Positions 38,265 to 46,408 of a DNA stretch of 64,000 nt are shown here, one piece after another. Both the position numbers and the translations under genes were made by a program. Position 1 is the stretch's first letter. Every line of letters begins with the position of its first letter. Below the pieces are notes generated by a model. That model saw only the letters and a program-made list of their open reading frames with translations. It did not search any database and was not told the DNA's origin. The DNA is from Betaproteobacteria bacterium. Lineage in GTDB: Bacteria; Pseudomonadota; Gammaproteobacteria; Burkholderiales; Casimicrobiaceae. The stretch covers positions 42,385 through 106,384 of the forward strand of contig JADKKQ010000012.1 in the NCBI GenBank assembly GCA_016720425.1, given 5' to 3'.

Positions 38265-39220
38265 GGCAGCGCGACGGCTCGAAGCAGGGCGCGCGCCTGC
38301 AGAGCGCCGGCGCGGGCACCCGCGGCGAGCCGGTGTCCGGCGACCGACGGGAAGACCGCCTGGATGTCCTCGGGCAGCACCATCGGACGGGCGTTGAGCA
38401 GCGCCCACGCGCGTGCCGCGGACAGCAGCATCAGGCCGGCCCGGGGCGACAGGCCGCGGCGGGCGCCGGCGTCGGTCTCGCCGCCGGTGTTGCCGCGGGT
38501 CGCGGCCAGCAGGGCCTGGACGTAATCGAGCAGCGCCGGTGCGACGTGGACCGCGGCGGCCTCGTGCTGCCACTCGAGCAGCGTCGGTGGGTCCGCGAGG
38601 GCGGGGAGCGAGGCGACCTGCCCGCGCCGGTCGCCCCCGGCGAGGAGATCGCGCTCGGCGACGGCGTCGGGGTAGCCGAGTTCGACCGCCATCAGGAACC
38701 GGTCGAGCTGCGATTCGGGCAGCGGATAGGCGCCGATCTGCTCGACCGGGTTCTGCGTGGCGATGACGAAGAAGGGGTCCGGCAGCTTGCGCGTCGTGCC
38801 GTCGATGGAAACCTGCCGTTCCTCCATCGCCTCCAGCAGCGAGCTCTGCGTCTTCGGCGGCGCGCGGTTGATCTCGTCGGCGAGCACCACCGAGTTGAAC
38901 ACCGGGCCGGCATGAAAGCGGAACGCCTGCGCCGGGGCGTCGAAGATCGAAACGCCCAGGATGTCGGCGGGCAGCAGATCGCTGGTGAACTGGACCCGGG
39001 CCGCGCGCAGCCCGAGGGTTCCCGCCAGCGCCTGCGCCAGCGTCGATTTGCCGACGCCGGGAATGTCCTCGATCAGCAGGTGGCCCCGGGCGAGCAGGCA
39101 GGTGAGGGCGAGCCGCATCGCCTCGTCCTTGCCGACGACGATGCGGTTGAGCTGGGCCACGACGGCGGCGAGCCGCTGGGCGGTGGCAACCTTGGCGTCG
39201 TTGAGCGTGCGTACGGTCAT
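38261..39220 (-). CDS. MoxR-family AAA+ ATPase
   Basis: 319-residue chaperone-like ATPase. Walker A is HLLIEDIPGVGKSTLAQALA near residue 50 and Walker B is VLADEINRAPPKTQSSLLEAM near residue 110. Sensor 1 is FVIATQNPVEQIGAYPLPE, followed by the arginine-finger region QLDRFLMAVELGYP. It is the first gene of the operon with DUF58 and TgpA. The ATG at 39220 gives the standard length; the in-frame sequence upstream looks like the untranslated leader. Confidence 0.92.
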   Translation of the reverse strand: MTVRTLNDAKVATAQRLAAVVAQLNRIVVGKDEAMRLALTCLLARGHLLIEDIPGVGKSTLAQALAGTLGLRAARVQFTSDLLPADILGVSIFDAPAQAFRFHAGPVFNSVVLADEINRAPPKTQSSLLEAMEERQVSIDGTTRKLPDPFFVIATQNPVEQIGAYPLPESQLDRFLMAVELGYPDAVAERDLLAGGDRRGQVASLPALADPPTLLEWQHEAAAVHVAPALLDYVQALLAATRGNTGGETDAGARRGLSPRAGLMLLSAARAWALLNARPMVLPEDIQAVFPSVAGHRLAAGARAGALQARALLRAVALP

Positions 39221-39459
39221 CGAATGCTCTCTGCGGGAGATCCGGCCGCCGGCAGCCGGGCAGGCCTCGGGGCGGGCGCGAGTGTCGAATGTAGCGCGGC
39301 CGATCGGACTAGTCATCCCCGGCGGGCAGACGCTACACTCCTTCCAGCGGGTCCAGGAGGCATTCCGGCAGTTTTCCGAACCGGCGCCTCGCCCTGCCAG
39401 GTGCCCCGTCCGGCTTCGTCCACCCATCCTGCCTCTGTCCCGGAACCGCGCCCTTCGCC

Positions 39460-40383
39460 GTGCCAACCGCCTACATCACGCACCCGTCGTCGTTGCTGCA
39501 CGACATGGGGCCCTACCACCCGGAGTGCCCCGACCGGCTGCACGCGATCGGCGACCGGCTGATCGCCGCCGGGCTCGATGCCTATCTGCGGCACTACACG
39601 GCGTTGCCGGCGACGCGGGCGCAGATCGCACGGGTCCACGGCGATGCGTACATCGATTCGCTGGAAGAGGCGAGCCCGACGGACGGCCTGCACTTCATCG
39701 ATCCGGACACGGCGCTCAACCCCCACTCGCTGTCGGCGGCGAAGCACGCGGCCGGCGCGCTGGTGCTTGCGACCGACCTCGTGCTGCGGCGGGAGTGCAA
39801 GAGCGCGTTCTGCGCGGTGCGGCCTCCGGGACATCACGCCGAGCGCAACCGCGCGATGGGATTCTGCCTGTTCAACAACGTCGCCGTCGGTGCCGCCCAC
39901 GCGCTCGAGGCGCACGGCATCGAACGTGTCGCCGTCATCGATTTCGACGTCCATCACGGCAACGGCACCGAGGACATCTTCGCCGGCGACCCGCGGGTGC
40001 TGATGGCGTCGATCTTCCAGCATCCGCTCTATCCGTACTCGGGCACCGAGAACGTCGCCGACAACATGGTCAACGTTCCCCTGCCCGCGGGCAGCGGCAG
40101 CGACGCGTTCCGCGCCGCGGTGCGCGAGCAGTGGATTCCGGCGCTCGATCGCCATCGACCGCAGATCATCTACGTGTCGGCCGGGTTCGACGCGCATCGC
40201 GAGGATCCGCTGGCCGGCCTCAAGTTCACCGAAGCCGATTACGCCTGGGTGACGCGCGAACTGATGTCGCTCGCCCACAAGCACAGCCAGAGCCGACTCA
40301 TCTCGACGCTCGAGGGCGGCTACGCGCTCTCGGCGCTGGGGCGCAGCGTCACCGAACACATCCGCGAGATTCTCGCCGCCTGA
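39460..40383 (+). CDS. Histone-deacetylase-family amidohydrolase
   Basis: Zn-dependent deacetylase fold (class II HDAC / acetylpolyamine amidohydrolase group), 307 residues. Motifs in order: HPSSLLHDMGPYHPECPDRL, the active-site histidines in RPPGHHAERNRAMGFCLFNN, the Zn ligands in VIDFDVHHGNGTEDIF, and SAGFDAHREDPLAGL. In bacteria these act on acetylpolyamines or acetyl-lysine; which applies here is not decided. The start is GTG. Divergent from the moxR operon. Confidence 0.9.
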   Translation: MPTAYITHPSSLLHDMGPYHPECPDRLHAIGDRLIAAGLDAYLRHYTALPATRAQIARVHGDAYIDSLEEASPTDGLHFIDPDTALNPHSLSAAKHAAGALVLATDLVLRRECKSAFCAVRPPGHHAERNRAMGFCLFNNVAVGAAHALEAHGIERVAVIDFDVHHGNGTEDIFAGDPRVLMASIFQHPLYPYSGTENVADNMVNVPLPAGSGSDAFRAAVREQWIPALDRHRPQIIYVSAGFDAHREDPLAGLKFTEADYAWVTRELMSLAHKHSQSRLISTLEGGYALSALGRSVTEHIREILAA

Positions 40384-40475
40384 CGCGCCTCGGCCGCGCA
40401 CCGCCGGCGACGGGCGGCAGCGGGCGGGCAGGCGCAGGCGCGCGAGCGAGCGGGACCCGACCGGAGGGGGCAGCG

Positions 40476-41180
40476 ATGGAGCGACGGAGGTTTCTCGAAT
40501 CCTGTGCCGTTCTTGGCGGCACCGCCGGACTCGCGACGGCCGCCGCCGCGTGGGCCGACTCGGCGCCGCGACCCTACCCCCGTGCGCGGCTGGTCGACGT
40601 GCACGGCACGCCGGTACGGGCGAGCGCGCTCGCGGCCGACACCAACTACCTGTTCCACTACCCGTACGCATCGACGCCGTGCTTCCTGCTCGACCTCGGC
40701 CGTCCCGTGTCCGCGGCGGCGCCGTTGCGGCGCGAGAACGGAAGCACCTACGGCTGGCAGGGCGGCGTCGGGCCCGGGCGCGGCATCGTCGCCTTCTCGG
40801 CGATCTGCGCGCACAAGCTCGTCTATCCGACGCGCGAGGTCTCGTTCATCCGCTACAAGGCCGGCAAGTCGACCACCGGCGACGCCCGCGTGATCCATTG
40901 CTGCGCCGATCACAGTGTCTACGACCCCGCGGTGGGAGGGCGCGTCGTCTCCGGGCCCGCGCCGCAGCCGCTCGCCGCGATCGTCCTCGACTACGACGCA
41001 GCCTCCGACGGGCTCTTCGCCAGCGGCACGCTCGGGGCCGAGCAGTTCGACGCGTTCTTCGCGAAGTACGAATTCAAGCTGGCGCTGGAGTACGGCCAGG
41101 GCAAGGCCAGGCTGCCGACGGGCGAGCGTGCCGTCGTGCGCGAACTCGCCCAGTACTGCCGGCAGACGATCGACTGCTGA
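40476..41180 (+). CDS. Tat-exported Rieske [2Fe-2S] protein
   Basis: 234 residues. The N-terminus MERRRFLESCAVLGG is a Tat-like signal (RRxFL followed by a hydrophobic stretch to AWA). The cluster ligands are C111-A-H113 and C143-A-D-H146, the Rieske pattern CxH...CxxH. The segment around H146 ends in YDPAVGGRVVSGPAPQPLAAI, like bc1-type Rieske proteins. No cytochrome b or c1 gene is nearby, so it is probably an orphan periplasmic electron-transfer protein, not the bc1 subunit. GGAGG lies 10 bp before the ATG. Confidence 0.82.
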   Translation: MERRRFLESCAVLGGTAGLATAAAAWADSAPRPYPRARLVDVHGTPVRASALAADTNYLFHYPYASTPCFLLDLGRPVSAAAPLRRENGSTYGWQGGVGPGRGIVAFSAICAHKLVYPTREVSFIRYKAGKSTTGDARVIHCCADHSVYDPAVGGRVVSGPAPQPLAAIVLDYDAASDGLFASGTLGAEQFDAFFAKYEFKLALEYGQGKARLPTGERAVVRELAQYCRQTIDC

Positions 41181-41187
41181 AGCGCCT

Positions 41188-41943
41188 TCAGTCCGCGATC
41201 AGCCGGTCGCGGTCGAGTTGGTGGACGAGCCGCTGGATCCGGGCTTCGGCCGCGCGACTGAGGTGCAGGAAGCGGCAGCCCACGAGCTGTCCCCGTCCGC
41301 CCGGCGCGTGCGGCGAGCGGTAGACGTGCACCAGTTCCAGCCCCGCGTCCAGCCTTTCGTCGTTCGTCAACCGCAACCCGCAGCGCTCGAACACCGTGCC
41401 CTGGACGAGCGCGAACGCGGGCGGAAAATCGATCAGCGCGATGCCGCCGAGGCTGATGTCGCGCACCTGGGCGAGCACCGGCTGGCTGCTGCCGCCGGCC
41501 GGCGGCAACTCGCAGACGATCGGGCGACTCTTCGGGACCCGGACGCGGTAGGTCTCGCGACGCTGGATGCGCAGCAACGACGGGGGCAGCGGCGCGGCAA
41601 ACGCCGGCTTGCCGTCGAAGTCGACCGTCGTGATCGAGCCGACGGAGAACTCGACGCGAATGTGCTCGGCGTAGGTCTCGAGCCTGGCCGCGGGCGCCCG
41701 GGGCACGCGCTGGTTCTGCAGCGGATCGGCGCCGTGGTCGAACACCACGGTCCCGCGTTCGGCATCGACGGCGAGCAGCGCGGTGACGAAGAAATCGGGC
41801 CCGGGCCCGAAGTAGACGGTGACCAGCGCGTTCTGCTGCAGCAGTCCGCCGAGGATGGCGACGATCTCGGCACGCGTGCGGACCCGGAAGCGCTCGAGTT
41901 CGCCGGTCGTCGTCTGGGAGTGCTCGGCGCGTGGATCGGTCAT
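41188..41943 (-). CDS. YcgR-like flagellar brake protein (PilZ domain)
   Basis: 251 residues with an N-terminal YcgR/PilZN region and a C-terminal PilZ domain that binds cyclic di-GMP. The binding motif is intact: RRETYRVRVPKS (RxxxR) near residue 126, and DISLGGIAL (D-x-S-x2-G) about 35 residues later. In other bacteria YcgR slows the flagellar motor when c-di-GMP rises. No flagellar genes are in the window, so a motility role is inferred from the family only. It is convergent with the Rieske gene, with 7 bp between the stops. Confidence 0.83.
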   Translation of the reverse strand: MTDPRAEHSQTTTGELERFRVRTRAEIVAILGGLLQQNALVTVYFGPGPDFFVTALLAVDAERGTVVFDHGADPLQNQRVPRAPAARLETYAEHIRVEFSVGSITTVDFDGKPAFAAPLPPSLLRIQRRETYRVRVPKSRPIVCELPPAGGSSQPVLAQVRDISLGGIALIDFPPAFALVQGTVFERCGLRLTNDERLDAGLELVHVYRSPHAPGGRGQLVGCRFLHLSRAAEARIQRLVHQLDRDRLIAD

Positions 41944-41996
41944 CGTTCGGTCATCGTGGCGGAGCGAAGGCGTGCGGGCGATCGTGGCATTGCGGG

Positions 41997-42398
41997 TCAG
42001 CGCGCGGCGGGCGAAGCGGGCGCCGCGGTGCCTTCGACGATCAGCGCTGCGGCGACCCGGCGCCCTTCGGCCGCGAGGATGTTGTAGGTGCGGCAGGCGG
42101 CGGCGGTGTCCATCGTCTCGACGCCGATCCGGGCGGCGACGAGCGCACGGGTCAGCCGCGGATGCGCGAAGCGCAGCGTCGCGCCGCTGCCGAAGACGAC
42201 CACCGCGGGGCGAAGGTCGAGCAGCGGGGCGAAGTCCTCTTCGGTCAACCCGGCGAACCCGGCGGGCGCCCATGGCGCGACGATGGCGTCGGGCGCGAGC
42301 AGCAGGCTCTGTCGATGGACGTCGGCGTTGACCCGCAACCAGCCGGCCCCCACGCCGGTGACGACGTTGCCCGCGGCGGTGGCCAGGTGGAACTTCAA
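41997..42398 (-). CDS. Mth938-like domain protein (DUF498)
   Basis: 133 residues of the small Mth938/NDUFAF3-like fold. Typical blocks are VNADVHRQSLLLAPDAIVAPW, PAVVVFGSGATLRF and GVETMDTAAACRTYNILAAEGRRVAAALI. Bacterial function is unknown; members often sit near secretion or respiratory genes. No ATG is in frame at the right place: the start is TTG at 42398 with GAAGG 6 bp upstream, and homology begins immediately (KFHLATAAGN). Confidence 0.82.
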   Translation of the reverse strand: MKFHLATAAGNVVTGVGAGWLRVNADVHRQSLLLAPDAIVAPWAPAGFAGLTEEDFAPLLDLRPAVVVFGSGATLRFAHPRLTRALVAARIGVETMDTAAACRTYNILAAEGRRVAAALIVEGTAAPASPAAR

Positions 42399-42488
42399 GG
42401 TCGTCGCCTTCTCTCTTTGCGGCAGCGTGGTGTGAGTGGTCGAGCGGTGGGTCGAGCGCGATCGGCGCTCGCGCGACGTCGATTCCGA

Positions 42489-42517
42489 TTGCCGCGGGCG
42501 AACGCCGACGGTAAAAT
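42489..42517 (+). promoter_or_regulatory. Predicted sigma-70 promoter for alaC
   Basis: TTGCCG (42489-42494) and TAAAAT (42512-42517) are spaced by exactly 17 bp. They lie 65 bp upstream of the alaC start and could drive the whole alaC-alaA-hom-thrC cluster. Confidence 0.55.
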
Positions 42518-42581
42518 CATAACCCACCTCCGCTTCTACGTCGCTCGGACGGTTCCGGGCGCTTACGATAGAAAGATCCGC

Positions 42582-43790
42582 ATGGCCATCTCCCCCGGCA
42601 AAGAGTTCTCGCGTCTGACGCGCCTGCCGCCCTACGTCTTCAACATCACCACCGAGCTCAAGATGGCCGCGCGCCGCCGCGGCGAGGACATCATCGATTT
42701 CGGCATGGGCAATCCCGACGGCCCGACGCCGAAGCACATCGTCGACAAGCTGGTCGAGACCGCGTTGCGCCCGGACACGCACGGCTATTCGGTGTCCAAG
42801 GGCATTCCCCGGCTGCGCCGGGCGATCTGCCACTGGTACCGGCGGCGCTGGGAGGTCGAGTTCGATCCCGAGTCCGAGGCCATCGTCACCATCGGGTCCA
42901 AGGAGGGCATCGCCCACCTGACGCTGGCCACGCTGGGGCGCGGCGATACCGTGCTGGTGCCCAATCCCAGCTACCCGATCCACATCTACGGCCCGGTGAT
43001 GGCCGGCGCGGACATTCGCCACGTGCCGATGACGCCGGACGGCGATTTCTTCGCCGAGCTCGAGCGCACGATCCACACCAGCTTCCCGAAGCCGAAGATG
43101 CTGATCGTCAGCTTCCCGTCGAACCCGACGGCGCAGTGCGTCGAGCTGCCGTTCTTCGAGAAGATCGTCGCGCTGGCCAAGGAATACGGCATCTGGGTCG
43201 TCCACGACCTCGCCTACGCCGACATCTGCTTCGACGGCTGGAAGGCGCCGTCGATCATGCAGGTGCCGGGCGCGCGCGACGTCGCCGTCGAGTTCTTCAC
43301 CATGTCGAAGAGCTACAACATGGCCGGGTGGCGGATCGGCTTCATGGTCGGCAACAAGGACCTGGTTCACGCGCTGGCGCGGATCAAGGGCTACCACGAC
43401 TACGGCACGTTCACGCCGATCCAGGTGGCGGCGATCGCCGCGCTCGAGGGGCCGCAGGACTGCGTCGCCGAGATCGCCCTCAACTACCAGAGGCGCCGCG
43501 ACGTGCTGGTCAAGGGGCTGCACGAGGCCGGCTGGATGGTCGACAACCCCAAGGCGTCGATGTACGTCTGGGCGCGGATACCGGAGGCCTACCGCGCCGC
43601 CGGTTCGCTCGAGTTCGCGAAGGCGCTGCTGGCCAAGGCCAGGGTGTCGGTGTCGCCGGGCATCGGCTTCGGCGAGTTCGGCGACGGGTACGTCCGCTTT
43701 GCGCTGATCGAGAACGAGAGCCGCATCCGGCAGGCGGTGCGCGGGGTGAGGGAAATGTTCCGCCGCGACGGCTTGGCGGTGGCGGCGTGA
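42582..43790 (+). CDS. alaC: PLP-dependent aminotransferase, AlaC type
   Basis: 402-residue class I aminotransferase expected to interconvert alanine/pyruvate with glutamate/2-oxoglutarate. AlaC features: RLPPYVFNITTELKMAARRRGEDIIDFGMGNPDG-type start, LVPNPSYPIHIYGPVMAGA, SFPSNPTAQ (PLP/phosphate contacts), and VVHDLAYADICFDG. The Schiff-base lysine is in FTMSKSYNMAGWRIGFMVG. The order alaC, (alaA), hom, thrC is common in Betaproteobacteria. That places alanine synthesis in the same transcript as the aspartate-family genes. Confidence 0.9.
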   Translation: MAISPGKEFSRLTRLPPYVFNITTELKMAARRRGEDIIDFGMGNPDGPTPKHIVDKLVETALRPDTHGYSVSKGIPRLRRAICHWYRRRWEVEFDPESEAIVTIGSKEGIAHLTLATLGRGDTVLVPNPSYPIHIYGPVMAGADIRHVPMTPDGDFFAELERTIHTSFPKPKMLIVSFPSNPTAQCVELPFFEKIVALAKEYGIWVVHDLAYADICFDGWKAPSIMQVPGARDVAVEFFTMSKSYNMAGWRIGFMVGNKDLVHALARIKGYHDYGTFTPIQVAAIAALEGPQDCVAEIALNYQRRRDVLVKGLHEAGWMVDNPKASMYVWARIPEAYRAAGSLEFAKALLAKARVSVSPGIGFGEFGDGYVRFALIENESRIRQAVRGVREMFRRDGLAVAA

Positions 43791-43821
43791 GCGCGACGGG
43801 CCGCCCCGAGCGCGAACTGCG

Positions 43822-43834
43822 CCCCCTCGGGGGG
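43822..43834. repeat. GC hairpin in the alaC-alaA spacer
   Basis: CCCCC-TCG-GGGGG hairpin followed by a GTGGGGGC tail, 15 bp before the alaA start. It resembles the C-run/G-run spacer elements common between genes in Burkholderiales genomes. It could affect readthrough or alaA translation. Confidence 0.4.
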
Positions 43835-43848
43835 TGTGGGGGCTCTAC

Positions 43849-45087
43849 ATGACCGTGCTGAAGACGATCCGCAAGTCGAAGAAGCTCGCCAGCGTCTGCT
43901 ATGACATCCGCGGGCCGGTGCTCGCCCGCGCGAAGCTGATGGAGGAAGAGGGCCAGCGCATCATCAAGCTCAACATCGGCAATCTCGCGCCATTCGGCTT
44001 CGACACTCCGGACGAAGTCCGCCACGACGTGATCGTCAATCTGCCGCAGGCGTCCGGTTACTCCGACTCCAAGGGGCTGTTCGCCGCGCGCAAGGCGATC
44101 ATGCACTACACGCAGGAGAAGGGCATCGCCGCCGTGGGGCTCGACGACATCTTCGTCGGCAACGGGGTGTCGGAGTTGATCGTGATGGCGATGCAAGGGC
44201 TCCTCGACGACGACGACGAGGTGCTGGTGCCGGCCCCGGACTACCCGCTCTGGACCGCGGCGGTCAGCCTCGCGGGCGGCCGGGTGCGGCACTACCTCTG
44301 TGACGAGGGCGCGGGATGGCTGCCCGACCTCGCCGACATTCGCGGCAAGATCACCGAGCGCACGCGTGCGATCGTCATCATCAACCCCAACAACCCCACC
44401 GGTGCGCTGTATCCGCCGGACCTGCTGCGGGAGATCGTCGAGATCGCCCGGCGGCACCAGCTGATCGTCTTTGCCGACGAAATCTACGACAAGACCCTCT
44501 ACGACGGCGCCACGCACACGTCGATCGCCTCGCTCGCCGACGACGTCCTGTTTGCGACGTTCAACGGCCTCTCGAAGAATTACCGTGCCTGCGGCTACCG
44601 CAGCGGCTGGATGGTGATCTCGGGGGAAAGTCGCCACGCGCAGGACTACCTCGAGGGGTTGAACATCCTCGCTTCCATGCGACTGTGCGCGAACGTTCCC
44701 GGCCAGTTCGCGATCCAGACGGCGTTGGGCGGCTACCAGAGCATCAACGACCTGGTGGGGCCGGGCGGGCGGCTCACCCGACAGCGCGATCTCGCGCACG
44801 ATCTCGTCACGTCCATCCCCGGCGTCACCTGCGTCAAGCCCAAGGCGGCGCTCTACCTGTTCCCGCGGCTCGATCCGGCGCGCTATCCCATCGAGGACGA
44901 CCAGCAATTCGTGCTGGAACTGCTCGAGGAGGAGAAGGTGCTGGTCGTACAGGGCAGCGGCTTCAACTGGCCCGACACGGATCACTTCCGGTTGGTTTTC
45001 CTGCCGAACAGCGACGACCTCTCCGACGCCATCGGCCGCATCGCACACTTTCTGGACGGCTACCCGCGCCGTCACGCCTCGACATGA
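43849..45087 (+). CDS. alaA: PLP-dependent aminotransferase, AlaA type
   Basis: 412-residue glutamate-pyruvate aminotransferase of the AlaA (YfbQ) group. Marks: IRKSKKLASVCYDIRGPVL at the start, GNGVSELIVMAMQGLLDDDDEVLVPAPDYPLW, IVIINPNNPTGALYP, and FADEIYDKTLYDG. The PLP lysine is in FNGLSKNYRACGYRSGWMV. It is distinct from the preceding AlaC, so the cluster carries two alanine-type aminotransferases. The ATG at 43849 was chosen over a GTG 15 bp upstream. Its stop overlaps the hom start (ATGA). Confidence 0.9.
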   Translation: MTVLKTIRKSKKLASVCYDIRGPVLARAKLMEEEGQRIIKLNIGNLAPFGFDTPDEVRHDVIVNLPQASGYSDSKGLFAARKAIMHYTQEKGIAAVGLDDIFVGNGVSELIVMAMQGLLDDDDEVLVPAPDYPLWTAAVSLAGGRVRHYLCDEGAGWLPDLADIRGKITERTRAIVIINPNNPTGALYPPDLLREIVEIARRHQLIVFADEIYDKTLYDGATHTSIASLADDVLFATFNGLSKNYRACGYRSGWMVISGESRHAQDYLEGLNILASMRLCANVPGQFAIQTALGGYQSINDLVGPGGRLTRQRDLAHDLVTSIPGVTCVKPKAALYLFPRLDPARYPIEDDQQFVLELLEEEKVLVVQGSGFNWPDTDHFRLVFLPNSDDLSDAIGRIAHFLDGYPRRHAST

Positions 45088-46400
45088 AACCTTTGCAAGT
45101 CGGTTTGCTCGGCATGGGCACCGTAGGGATGGGCACCTGGAAGGTGCTCCGACGCAACGAGGAGGAGATCGCGCGCCGCGCCGGTCGCCCGATCCGCATC
45201 ACCTGGATCGCCGAGCGTGCGCTCGACGTCGCGCGCGAGGCCACGCGCGGGGTGACGGACGTCAATCTCACCAACGATGCCGAGGTCGTGCTCGCCCACC
45301 CGGACATCGACATCGTCGTCGAACTGATCGGCGGGATCGAGCCCGCGAAGACCTTCGTGCTGAAGGCGATCGCCAACGGCAAGCACGTGGTGACCGCCAA
45401 CAAGGCGCTGCTCGCGCGGCACGGCACCGAGATCTTCGCCGCGGCGCACGCGAAGGGCGTGATGGTCGCGTTCGAAGGCGCGGTGGCCGGCGGCATCCCC
45501 ATCGTCAAGGCGCTGCGCGAGGGCCTGACCGCGAACCGGCTGGAGTGGATCGCCGGGATCATCAACGGCACGTCCAATTTCATCCTCTCCGAGATGCGCG
45601 CCCGCGGCGCGCCGTTCGCCGAGGTGCTGAAGGAGGCGCAGGCCAGGGGCTACGCCGAGGCCGACCCGACCTTCGACATCGAGGGCATCGACGCCGCGCA
45701 CAAGCTGACGATCATGGCCTCGATCGCCTTCGGCGTGCCGATGCAGTTCGAGAAGTGCTACACCGAGGGCATCTCGAAGCTCACGCGCGAGGACATCCGC
45801 TACGCGGAGGAGCTGGGCTACCGGATCAAGCTGCTCGGCATCACGCGGCGCACGCCGGCCGGCATCGAGCTGCGCGTGCACCCGACGCTGATCCCGGCCC
45901 GGCGGCTGATCGCCAACGTCGAGGGGGTGATGAATGCCGTGCTGGTCAAGGGGGACGCGGTCGGCGCGACGCTCTACTACGGCGCCGGCGCCGGCGCCGA
46001 GCCCACGGCGAGCGCGGTGATCGCCGACCTCGTCGACGTCACCCGGATGCACACCGCGGACCCCGAGCATCGCGTGCCGCACCTCGCCTTCCAGCCCGAC
46101 CAGCTGTCCGACACGCCGTTCCTGCCGATGGCCGAGGTCGAGACCAGCTACTACCTGCGGATGCGCGTCGACGACAAGCCCGGCGTGCTGGCCGACATCA
46201 CGCGCATCCTCGCCGACCGCGACATCTCGATCGACGCGATGATCCAGAAGGAGCCCTCCGAGGGCGAGGCGCAGACCGACATCATCCTGCTCACCCATCG
46301 CACCCGCGAGAAGAACGTGGTCGCGGCGCTGGGGGCCATCGAGTCGCTGCCGACGGTGGCCGGCCCGGTGATCCGCATCCGCCTCGAGGAACTCAACTGA
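45084..46400 (+). CDS. hom: Homoserine dehydrogenase
   Basis: Reduces aspartate-semialdehyde to homoserine, the branch point toward threonine and methionine. 438 residues: NAD(P)-binding VGLLGMGTVGMGTWKVL, the catalytic domain with EGAVAGGIPIVKALREGLTANR and IINGTSNFILSEM, and a C-terminal ACT domain (YYLRMRVDDKPGVLADITRIL from about residue 355). The ACT domain is the usual site of threonine feedback inhibition. It is the monofunctional form without an aspartokinase domain. Translation is coupled to alaA through ATGA. Confidence 0.95.
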   Translation: MKPLQVGLLGMGTVGMGTWKVLRRNEEEIARRAGRPIRITWIAERALDVAREATRGVTDVNLTNDAEVVLAHPDIDIVVELIGGIEPAKTFVLKAIANGKHVVTANKALLARHGTEIFAAAHAKGVMVAFEGAVAGGIPIVKALREGLTANRLEWIAGIINGTSNFILSEMRARGAPFAEVLKEAQARGYAEADPTFDIEGIDAAHKLTIMASIAFGVPMQFEKCYTEGISKLTREDIRYAEELGYRIKLLGITRRTPAGIELRVHPTLIPARRLIANVEGVMNAVLVKGDAVGATLYYGAGAGAEPTASAVIADLVDVTRMHTADPEHRVPHLAFQPDQLSDTPFLPMAEVETSYYLRMRVDDKPGVLADITRILADRDISIDAMIQKEPSEGEAQTDIILLTHRTREKNVVAALGAIESLPTVAGPVIRIRLEELN

Positions 46401-46408
46401 CCGCCACC

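Noticed and set aside
33505..38525. Frames over 1300 codons on both strands across rpoS, tgpA and DUF58
   Set aside because: They run through several real genes in other frames, are arginine/glutamine-rich, and have no recognisable domain.
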